Assembly (NCBI RefSeq): GCF_019049655.1
Contig: NZ_JAFMOX010000064.1
Span: 248,001-312,000 of the forward strand
Reading direction: 5' to 3'
Length of the DNA: 64,000 nucleotides
From: Rahnella rivi
GTDB lineage: Bacteria; Pseudomonadota; Gammaproteobacteria; Enterobacterales; Enterobacteriaceae
Shown: positions 1 to 7,082 of the stretch, piece after piece
How positions within the stretch are numbered: the stretch's first letter is position 1
Layout of the letters: the number at the start of each line of letters is the position of its first letter
Notes under the pieces: model-generated
What the model saw: only the letters and a program-made list of their open reading frames with translations
The model's database searches: none
What the model was told of the DNA's origin: nothing
Translations under genes and position numbers: made by a program

Positions 1-82
1 CGCGGCGCGATCCGCATCTGACATAGTAGATTTCTCAGGTCTGAACCCGCTACGTTGAAAGGCTAAATATCAGGAGACGCCG

Positions 83-571
83 ATGACCCAACCTGCTGTA
101 TTGCTGCATATTGGCCGCGAAGAAACCCGGGTTACCGTCCGGCATGACGATATCGACGATAAAATATTGCCGCTGACGCTGGGCTCACAGCTGACTTCCG
201 TCGGCTATTTTCGTCATACGCCGCCAACGCCGGATGAAATGGAAAACGCCATTATGGTGGTCGAGGATGAAATCATCCGCATCCGCCACGATATCCCGCC
301 GGGCGCACAATTGTTCAGTACCGACAATGATATTCGCGCACTGGCACGCATTGCAGGCGTGGCTGAAAATGAAGTGATGACGCTGTCTCTCGAGGCCGTG
401 GAGCGCACGTTTGACCGGCTGGCATTGGTGATTAACGGACGTCCTGCGCAGTTCGAAGGCATCCCCGATGGCAATGATTTCGCCGCAACCCTGCTGATTT
501 TGCGCGAGTTTATGCATCATCTGCAATTTGCGGATATCGTGCTGAAAGGGGCGAAGTTTGAGATATTGTGA
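83..571 (+). CDS. Small protein resembling part of a Ppx/GppA phosphatase fold
   Basis: I do not recognise this 162-residue protein by name. It starts at an ATG preceded by a good ribosome site (CAGGAGA, 7 bases upstream). It has no signal peptide or membrane segment and is acidic. The order of motifs resembles the second lobe of the exopolyphosphatase/pppGpp phosphatase (Ppx/GppA) family: an N-terminal strand around LLHIGREETRV where those enzymes have an IGGGSTE loop, then a helix pair, then LSLEAVERTFDRLA and a C-terminal helix. The glycine-rich phosphate loop is degenerate, so catalysis is doubtful. It stands alone, with a hairpin directly after it. The fold resemblance is inference from motif order; a hypothetical protein is the safe call. 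Confidence 0.6.
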   Translation: MTQPAVLLHIGREETRVTVRHDDIDDKILPLTLGSQLTSVGYFRHTPPTPDEMENAIMVVEDEIIRIRHDIPPGAQLFSTDNDIRALARIAGVAENEVMTLSLEAVERTFDRLALVINGRPAQFEGIPDGNDFAATLLILREFMHHLQFADIVLKGAKFEIL

Positions 572-578
572 TAACAGT

Positions 579-600
579 AACAGCCCCTCACGGGGCTGTT
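579..600. terminator. Hairpin between the first two genes
   Basis: A perfect 9-bp stem (AACAGCCCC / GGGGCTGTT) with a 4-base loop lies 8 bases after the stop of the first gene and 22 bases from the stop of the convergent gene. It has no long T-run on the plus strand, so termination in either direction is probable rather than certain. Confidence 0.6.
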
Positions 601-622
601 AAAAAGGCCGTCAGGCCCGTGT

Positions 623-2197
623 TCATCGGTTTTTCAGCGCGCCCGGATCAGACTCCAGCAGCACCAGACTGCTGAGATCTGGCTGGTTTTGCTGACGCAG
701 ATAATCTTCAAAGGAGAGGCGCGAATGGTTGCTCTCCCAGTCTGATTGCAGCTTACCGAGCAGATCAGTGGTTTTCGAGGTGTGCACCGGCGTGGTGGTG
801 TCTGACTCCAGCCATCCCTTCACATATTTTTGGATATGCGTGGAAGTACTGGCGCGCTGATCCACCGACGCACTCACCAGAGCCCCCTTCTGATACTGGA
901 TATTGGTGGTGCTCTCGGCCTTGTCATCAATCTGATAATACAGATAATTCTGCGAGTTTCTGTCGGTCGTCAGGTTGAGCTGTAAACCCGACGTCAGCGC
1001 TTTGTGGTAGCTGGCGACCAGATGTGACTGCTGCTTCTGCGAGATATGCCGATCCTGCGTGCCGGTACCGGTAATGCTGCTCGACTGCGACACCTGATAA
1101 GAGAAGGTGTCCACCTCGTCCGGGCGCATCGGGTTGGTTTTATCCACCGGCGTCTGAGAGACGGAGGCCGTGAAATCTGCCAGACCGGATACCATGTTTT
1201 TATCGGTCCGGGTCAGCGAGAAATACACCGGTTCTCTGGCGCTGCTTTTGTGCGTGGTCGCGCTCTCGCCATAATTCGAATTCAGCGCCGTAAAAGCATC
1301 CCTGAACATGGTCATCAGCGCATCGTCCGCGTTACCCCGGCTTCCCGCATTGTCGAACTGTTTCAGATACTGGTTCAGCGCCTGCGTCTGCTGATTTTCC
1401 GTACCCAACAGGGCGCACTTGCTCATATCCACGCTGATATTCACGGTGCCGTCGATCCCGGTGGATTTCACCGAGCGGGTACTGGCGTCAGCGTGAAAAT
1501 CCAGCGTCCGGGTGTTTTCAGTGCCCAGACTGGCGTGCAAATCCACCGACGTCAGCACCGAGGTATCAAACTTTGTCAGCCCGCTCAGATCGAGCTTCGG
1601 CGGCTGCGCCGTCAGGCCATCAATCGCTTTCTGAAAACCTTCCGCCATGTTCGCCAGCGCCTTGCGGTCGGCATCGCTCAGTGTGCCTTTGCTGACATTC
1701 ACCTGCACACCCAGCCCGTCATCATCACTGCCGAGCGTGATCTCCACCAGCGCGCCGCTGGCGGTTTTGATACTCAGGCTGATCTGATTGTCGGCTTTGG
1801 TGTGGAGTTGGGTTTGGGCGGCGACGTTACCCGCAGAACTGGCGGACTGAGCGGAGGTCTGCTTCATCACCGATTGCGAATAACTGCCGCTGTCGGTGGT
1901 AAAGCGTTCAAGCAGGGCGGCACCGAGTCCGGAAAAACGCGCCGCATTACCGGCGTTGCTGAAATTCGAGGCGAGCTTTGAAGACATCAGGTCGCTGGAA
2001 GAACGTTCCCAGACCAGTGCCGGTTTGGTGATGTTGTAGACCGGCGACGTGGCGTCAGTCTGGCCAATCATTACCGCGGCGGATTGCGCCGTTGTCGCTT
2101 GCTGCTGACTGGCCACCGGAGACACCGTGGCCGTCGTTTTGGTGGCGGTAAGCAGCGTATTAAGCGCCTGATTACCTGTCGCAGAGATAACTGTCAT
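623..2197 (-). CDS. Large Ser/Thr/Ala-rich protein of unknown function
   Basis: A 524-residue protein that I do not recognise. The first 120 residues are low-complexity and rich in Ser, Thr, Ala and Gln. The middle (about 130-300) looks like an ordered domain with alternating strand-like segments and a helix with KAIDGL. Residues 300-524 remain rich in Ser, Thr, Gln and Asn, with many polar strands. There is one Cys, no Sec signal peptide, no membrane segment and no cell-wall anchor. The start is the ATG 8 bases after GGGA. The composition resembles flagellar, secretion-substrate or surface proteins, but nothing next to it supports a specific export route. It is followed by a hairpin at 579-600. 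Confidence 0.6.
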   Translation of the reverse strand: MTVISATGNQALNTLLTATKTTATVSPVASQQQATTAQSAAVMIGQTDATSPVYNITKPALVWERSSSDLMSSKLASNFSNAGNAARFSGLGAALLERFTTDSGSYSQSVMKQTSAQSASSAGNVAAQTQLHTKADNQISLSIKTASGALVEITLGSDDDGLGVQVNVSKGTLSDADRKALANMAEGFQKAIDGLTAQPPKLDLSGLTKFDTSVLTSVDLHASLGTENTRTLDFHADASTRSVKSTGIDGTVNISVDMSKCALLGTENQQTQALNQYLKQFDNAGSRGNADDALMTMFRDAFTALNSNYGESATTHKSSAREPVYFSLTRTDKNMVSGLADFTASVSQTPVDKTNPMRPDEVDTFSYQVSQSSSITGTGTQDRHISQKQQSHLVASYHKALTSGLQLNLTTDRNSQNYLYYQIDDKAESTTNIQYQKGALVSASVDQRASTSTHIQKYVKGWLESDTTTPVHTSKTTDLLGKLQSDWESNHSRLSFEDYLRQQNQPDLSSLVLLESDPGALKNR

Positions 2198-2323
2198 CCT
2201 GATGAGTCCCTATGTTTTTGCGTCATAGCGCCAGTGGATACCTTGATCCTTCTGATGTTATTTTCGGCAAAAACACAGGAAACTTTAAGGAGTTGTAAAA
2301 ACTTATTTCCTGCGCATTACAGG

Positions 2324-3481
2324 TTATTCCAGCGGGCCGCCCAGAATGGTTTCGCACATGCCGGAGAGAATGCGCTCGCCGGTTTCGGTTTTCAGATCTT
2401 CGTACCATTGTTCGGTGACGGCCATCTCTTTGCCGTGGGTCACGTCGCAGCGTTTGCGGGCTTTCAGCACCAGATCTTTCACGCGGTACGCGCGTTTTTC
2501 CTGATAACGCAGCAGCGCATCTTCAATGCCTAACGAATTGGTTTGCAACATATTCGCCAGTACCACGGCGTCTTCCATCGCCGCGCAACCGCCCTGCCCG
2601 ATATCCGGCGTGGTGCTGTGGCCGGAATCGCCGAGCAGCGCAATTCGCCCTTTCACCAGTTGCATAAACGGGTCGATGTCGTGGATTTCGACGCGGTTAG
2701 TCGTCTGCGGGTCAATCTGGCGGATCAGCTTCTGCACCGGTTCCGCCCAGCCTGCAAAATAGCCCTGCAAATCATCGCGTACGGTGGTGCGATCCTGCGG
2801 TAAACCTTTCGGCAGCGGCACGTCAAAGAAGAAGTAGAAACGGTTGCCGCTCACCGGCATCAGGGAAACGCGTTTGCCTTCGCCGACAAACGTCGTCCAC
2901 TGATCGGCAGGGGCGATGCTTTCGTCGATTTCCACCAGACCGTTCCAGTTAACGTAACCAGCGTAGCGGCGCTCTGTGGCGTAGCCCAAAACATGCTGGC
3001 GGATAATGGAATGAGTGCCGTCGGCGGCGATCAGTAAATCGCCGGTGGCAGAGGTGCCGTCATCAAACCAGGCGGTGACGCTGTCGGCGGATTCCTCAAC
3101 GTGCGTCACGCGCTTGCCAAACTGCACCCGATCGCGGCCGTACGTGTCGAGCAACATCGCCTGAAGTTCCGCGCGTGCCACCGGATAAGGCTGCTCGCCA
3201 ACGCTCTGAATCAGCGGATCCATACTGAATCGCGTCATGGTCTGGCCTTGCTGATATTCTTTGTAGGCCATAAAACGCATGTTACCGCCAAGCTCGCGCA
3301 GCGCGTCTTTCATGCCGAGATAGTTCAGGCACTTTACGCCGTTGGGCCAGATGGAAATCGCCGCGCCAACCGGTTTGATCTCTTTCACCGCCTCAAAGAC
3401 CGCCGTCTCGATCCCAAAACGCTTCAGCGCAATCGCCGCACATGCACCGCCAATACCGCCACCAATCACGATCGCTTTCAT
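2324..3481 (-). CDS. hpxO: FAD-dependent urate hydroxylase HpxO
   Basis: HpxO oxidises urate to 5-hydroxyisourate with NADH and oxygen in purine catabolism; it is cytoplasmic. The 385-residue protein closely resembles the Klebsiella enzyme as I remember it. It has the FAD-binding GGGIGG at 7-12, the second FAD/NADH motif ADG at 153-155 and the GD motif at 284-285 (LLGDSGHSTTPD). Arg204 and Tyr216, the active-site pair described for Klebsiella HpxO, are at exactly those positions. The start has a strong site (AAGGAGAAAAAC before ATG). It is transcribed away from a LysR regulator and an amidohydrolase, which may form one nucleobase-catabolism locus. No other hpx genes (hpxDE, hpxPQT) are in the window. 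Confidence 0.9.
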   Translation of the reverse strand: MKAIVIGGGIGGACAAIALKRFGIETAVFEAVKEIKPVGAAISIWPNGVKCLNYLGMKDALRELGGNMRFMAYKEYQQGQTMTRFSMDPLIQSVGEQPYPVARAELQAMLLDTYGRDRVQFGKRVTHVEESADSVTAWFDDGTSATGDLLIAADGTHSIIRQHVLGYATERRYAGYVNWNGLVEIDESIAPADQWTTFVGEGKRVSLMPVSGNRFYFFFDVPLPKGLPQDRTTVRDDLQGYFAGWAEPVQKLIRQIDPQTTNRVEIHDIDPFMQLVKGRIALLGDSGHSTTPDIGQGGCAAMEDAVVLANMLQTNSLGIEDALLRYQEKRAYRVKDLVLKARKRCDVTHGKEMAVTEQWYEDLKTETGERILSGMCETILGGPLE

Positions 3482-3738
3482 GTTTTTCTCCTTGAAGTCT
3501 CACAAGGAAAAAGCAATTTCTGTACCAGAAAGACAATTTGCCGCCGAAGCCTTGTATACAATCTTAAGTGAAATCAGAAACTGCCGGAGTGCGGGAGTGA
3601 TGCCCTAAAACAAGGCGTCCTTTTGGAGCAGGAGGCACGAAACCACCGCGCAATGAGCCAGTCTGGTGCGGCGACGCGAAGGTTGATACTCTCCCCGGTA
3701 TTCAAATTTCAAATACCACAACCATAAGTAGTGATGAA

Positions 3739-4593
3739 ATGAATCGCTATCCCATGTTCAGCCCGCAGCAGTTACTCAGTTTTGTCGCCGTGTGTGAAAC
3801 CGGCAGTTTTACCCGCGCCGCCGACCGCGTTCATTTGTCGCAATCGACGGTCAGCCAGCAAATCCGCCGCCTGGAAGAGGCGTTAGCAAAACCGCTGCTG
3901 GAACGCACTTCCCATCAGGTTCAGCTCACCGAAGAGGGCGAACGTCTGCTCGGCTATGCCCGGCGGATCATTGCGCTCAACGGTGAAGCACACGATGCGC
4001 TGAGCGACCAGTGGCCTGACGGCGTGGTGCGCCTCGGCGTACCGGAAGATTTTGCGGCAGCGACCACCTCCCTGCTGGCGCAGTTTTGCCGCGCCCATCC
4101 GCATATCCGCCTCGACGTTACCAGCGGCCTGAGCCACGAACTGCGCCGCGCCTGGCAGCAGGACATGCTGGACATCATTCTGGTGAAACAGCTGACCGGC
4201 GAAAAAGCCAATGCCTCACGCCCCGAGCCGATGCTGTGGCTCGACAGCGCCGAGTATCCGGCATTTGAGCGCAATCCGGTGCCGCTGGTGCTGTTTCCGC
4301 TCAATGCGCTGTATCGCGAAGAACTGTGTCAGGCGCTGGATGCCCTCGGGCGCAGCTGGCGCATCAGTTACAGCAGCGCCAGCCTCGCCGCGCTGGTGGC
4401 CGCCAGCGCCGCCGGACTGGGCGTCACCTTATTGCCCGCCAGTTGCCGCCTGCCGGCGCACCGGGTTTTGGGCACCGAAAGCGGATTACCGCAAGTGGAT
4501 AACGTCGAACTGGCGCTGTTTTACCGCCCCGATGCCACGCCTGCGCAAATCGCACTGGCCGGAAAATTAAAGGATTTTTGTCAGCTCAGTTAG
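3739..4593 (+). CDS. LysR-family transcriptional regulator
   Basis: A 284-residue LysR-type regulator. The N-terminal winged helix-turn-helix covers about residues 7-66 (LLSFVAVCETGSFTRAADRV followed by LSQSTVSQQIRRLE). The rest is a periplasmic-binding-like effector domain that is slightly short and diverged. The gene lies between hpxO (divergent, 257 bases away) and the amidohydrolase (same strand, 112 bases downstream), so it probably controls one or both. The effector cannot be read from the sequence. The 257-base gap to hpxO holds no other gene that I can support. Confidence 0.88.
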   Translation: MNRYPMFSPQQLLSFVAVCETGSFTRAADRVHLSQSTVSQQIRRLEEALAKPLLERTSHQVQLTEEGERLLGYARRIIALNGEAHDALSDQWPDGVVRLGVPEDFAAATTSLLAQFCRAHPHIRLDVTSGLSHELRRAWQQDMLDIILVKQLTGEKANASRPEPMLWLDSAEYPAFERNPVPLVLFPLNALYREELCQALDALGRSWRISYSSASLAALVAASAAGLGVTLLPASCRLPAHRVLGTESGLPQVDNVELALFYRPDATPAQIALAGKLKDFCQLS

Positions 4594-4601
4594 CCATTAG
4601 G

Positions 4602-4626
4602 TTTCCCACTAGCTGGCAGTGGGAAA
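4602..4626 (+). terminator. Hairpin after the LysR gene
   Basis: A 9-bp perfect stem (TTTCCCACT / AGTGGGAAA) with a 7-base loop starts 8 bases after the regulator's stop codon. It is followed only by AATC, so it is a weak intrinsic terminator or an mRNA 3' end, separating the regulator from the amidohydrolase. Confidence 0.45.
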
Positions 4627-4705
4627 AATCGCAGCCGGAACCGGCGATATCTTTTAGGGTGAAAGGAAAGCAGCATCCTCCCGCATCATGATTAAGGAAT
4701 TCGAC

Positions 4706-6118
4706 GTGCAAAATCCTCAGCAACAAAGCCGCAGACACTTTCTCTCTCATAGCGCCAAAATCACCGCGACCGGCGCACTGCTGACCGCAGGCATGGCCTC
4801 CGGTATCGCATCAGCAGCGCCGTTTAAAGCAGGCGCGATGGATGAAAAATGTGACGATGCCAGCCAGATCAACGCGATTACTGCGCCGCACTATCAGCTG
4901 CGTAATGTGCGGCTGGAAGAGGGTTTTGAGCGCGAAGGCGAGACAGTCATTGCCACCAAAACCGGCCTGTATAATCTGGACATCAACAACGGCAAAATCG
5001 TGGCGATCCACCCTGCAAAAGAGGCCCCGGCCAGCACCTTACCTGCCTTTGATGCGCGGGGATTACTCCTGCTGCCCGCCACGCGCGACATGCATATTCA
5101 CCTCGACAAGACCTTCTACGGCGGCAAGTGGGAAGCGCCGCGCCCGCGTAAAGGCAAGACCATCATGGACATGATTGCCCGCGAACAGGTGCTGATCCCG
5201 CAACTGTTACCGACCTCGGTGGAACACGCAGAGGCGATCATCGGCCTGCTGCATTCCAAAGGCACCACCGTGGCGCGCAGCCACTGTAATATCGACCCGG
5301 TGAGCGGCCTGAAAAGCCTCGAGCATCTGAAAATCGCACTGGAAAAACATCAGCAGGATTTCAGTTGTGAAATTGTGGCATTTCCGCAGCACGGTTTACT
5401 GCACTCAAAAGTCGACGGGCTGATGCGCGAAGCGATGCAAATGGGCGTGCAGTACGTCGGCGGGCTGGACCCGACGAATGTAGACGGCGCGATGGAAAAA
5501 TCCCTCGATGCGATGTTCCAGATTGCGCTGGACACAAACAAAGGCGTGGATATTCATCTGCATGAAACCACGCCAGCCGGGATTGCGGCGGTGAAATACA
5601 TGATTCAGACCGTGGAGAAAAACCCGCAACTGAAAGGCAAAGTGACGCTCAGCCACGGTTTCGCGCTGGCGATGATGCAGGGTGCGGAACTGGAAGGCGT
5701 GATCGCCGGGCTTTCCGAGCAGCAGTTCACCGTCGCTTCCACCATTCCGCTCGGCAAACTGAACATGCCGCTGCCGCAGCTCAGCCAGAACGGTGTATTC
5801 GTGATGACCGGCACCGACAGCGTGATCGACCACTGGTCGCCGTTTGGCACCGGCAGCATGCTGGAAAAAGCCAGCCTGTACGCCCAGCTCTACGGCAACT
5901 CCGACGAATTCGGCCTGACGCGCTCCCTCGCCATCGCCACCGGCAACGTCCTGCCGCTCGACGACAGCGGCAACCGCCAGTGGCCCGCGGTGAACGATAA
6001 CGCCGAAATGATCCTGGTCGACGCCAGCTGCTCCGCCGAAGCGGTAGCCAGGGTATCCGAGGTGAAAGCGACGTTCCATCAGGGCAGATTAGTGTTTGGT
6101 GCGGTGGGGAAAGTTTGA
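4706..6118 (+). CDS. Tat-exported amidohydrolase, cytosine-deaminase-like
   Basis: A metal-dependent amidohydrolase of the CodA-like type that probably deaminates or hydrolyses a cyclic amide or nucleobase-like compound. I start it at GTG 4706, because AAGGA sits 7 bases upstream; the ATG at 4688 has no site. The protein then has 470 residues. The N-terminus carries a twin-arginine-type leader: SRRHFL at 8-13, a hydrophobic stretch, then ASAA near 35. Metal ligands are HIH at 130-132, HLHE at 284-287, a His in LSHGF near 317 and an Asp in TGTDS near 371, in the order seen in cytosine deaminase. Periplasmic location is unusual for a CodA relative. The link to hpxO and LysR suggests purine or pyrimidine scavenging; the substrate is unknown. 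Confidence 0.82.
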   Translation: MQNPQQQSRRHFLSHSAKITATGALLTAGMASGIASAAPFKAGAMDEKCDDASQINAITAPHYQLRNVRLEEGFEREGETVIATKTGLYNLDINNGKIVAIHPAKEAPASTLPAFDARGLLLLPATRDMHIHLDKTFYGGKWEAPRPRKGKTIMDMIAREQVLIPQLLPTSVEHAEAIIGLLHSKGTTVARSHCNIDPVSGLKSLEHLKIALEKHQQDFSCEIVAFPQHGLLHSKVDGLMREAMQMGVQYVGGLDPTNVDGAMEKSLDAMFQIALDTNKGVDIHLHETTPAGIAAVKYMIQTVEKNPQLKGKVTLSHGFALAMMQGAELEGVIAGLSEQQFTVASTIPLGKLNMPLPQLSQNGVFVMTGTDSVIDHWSPFGTGSMLEKASLYAQLYGNSDEFGLTRSLAIATGNVLPLDDSGNRQWPAVNDNAEMILVDASCSAEAVARVSEVKATFHQGRLVFGAVGKV

Positions 6119-6148
6119 AGGATGAGAGATTCCTGAATGCCGGACAGC

Positions 6149-6173
6149 AAAAAGCCCCTTTCGGGGCTTTTTT
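6149..6173 (+). terminator. Intrinsic terminator after the amidohydrolase
   Basis: Stem AAAAGCCCC / GGGGCTTTT with a 4-base loop, ending in a run of six or more T. It lies 30 bases after the amidohydrolase stop and 32 bases before the stop of convergent ssb. The A-run on the left makes it usable in both directions. Confidence 0.85.
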
Positions 6174-6204
6174 CATTTCTGACATGGATGCCCGAAGGCA
6201 GGTA

Positions 6205-6756
6205 TCAGAACGGGATATCGTCGTCGAAATCCATTGGGGGTTCGTTGTTCTGTGCTGGCGCGTTGTTTTGCGCAGCCGGACGAGCCTGCTGGCCGCCGCT
6301 GAACTGGTTGCCGCCTTGTGGCTGCTGAGGCTGACCCCAACCGCCTTGCTGACCGCCTGACTGGCCGCCTGCTGCCTGGCCGCCGCCTGCTGGTGCGCCG
6401 CCGCCGGTACGGCCGCCGAGCATCTGCATGGTGCCGCCCACGTTAACGACAACTTCGGTGGTGTATTTTTCAACGCCAGCCTGATCGGTCCATTTACGGG
6501 TTTGCAGTGCGCCTTCGATGTAAACCTGAGAACCTTTCTTCAGGTATTCACCGGCAACTTCCGCCAGTTTGCCGAACAACACAACGCGGTGCCATTCGGT
6601 TTTTTCTTTCTGCTCGCCGGTGGCTTTGTCACGCCAGCTTTCGGAGGTCGCCAGTGTCATGTTGGCCACTGCGCCGCCGTTTGGCATGTAGCGGATTTCC
6701 GGATCTTGTCCGAGATTACCGACGAGTATTACTTTGTTTACGCCTCTGCTGGCCAT
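6205..6756 (-). CDS. ssb: Single-stranded DNA-binding protein
   Basis: SSB binds single-stranded DNA as a tetramer in replication, recombination and repair. The start is set at 6756: this ATG gives the canonical MASRGVNKVILVGNLG N-terminus and follows AGGAGAA, while the longer reading frame adds 13 unrelated residues. The protein has 183 residues. An OB fold covers about 1-112. A long Gly/Gln/Pro-rich linker follows. The acidic tip ends in DFDDDIPF, the peptide that recruits exonuclease, RecQ, PriA and other partners. It is divergent from uvrA, as in E. coli, with a LexA box between them. Confidence 0.98.
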   Translation of the reverse strand: MASRGVNKVILVGNLGQDPEIRYMPNGGAVANMTLATSESWRDKATGEQKEKTEWHRVVLFGKLAEVAGEYLKKGSQVYIEGALQTRKWTDQAGVEKYTTEVVVNVGGTMQMLGGRTGGGAPAGGGQAAGGQSGGQQGGWGQPQQPQGGNQFSGGQQARPAAQNNAPAQNNEPPMDFDDDIPF

Positions 6757-6924
6757 GTGGATTCTCCTGATGATGTATGTCGTGGTTGAAACCACAATCC
6801 GAGGTGTGGAAGGTCACACTTTGCAGCATTATAACCATAAAACGATACCTTCGTACCATGGATGTCTGAGGATGCGGCATTCTTTCCAGATTGTTCAGCA
6901 AACGTTCCGCTGTTACATCGAGTA

Positions 6925-6940
6925 CTGGATATACATTCAG
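6925..6940. promoter_or_regulatory. LexA (SOS) box between ssb and uvrA
   Basis: CTGGATATACATTCAG fits CTG-N10-CAG with an AT-rich core, as expected for an SOS operator in the ssb/uvrA intergenic region. It lies 142 bases before uvrA and 168 bases before ssb, so one operator could serve both. The rest of the 326-base gap (6757-7082) holds the two divergent promoters and no gene that I can support. Confidence 0.85.
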
Positions 6941-7082
6941 GTTTCGGGGTGGCATAGACTGTGATTTGTGTCATAATTGCGCGTTACGTTCTTCTCTGTG
7001 CCTGACTCGCTGACCGGCGCGATGCTCCATTTTCCGCAGGTCACCGGCACGGTGAGCTATCACGTTAATCCGGGAATGATGA

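Noticed and set aside
1..21. Possible tail of an upstream gene (six codons and TGA)
   Set aside because: Too short to identify; an open frame of this length is expected by chance.
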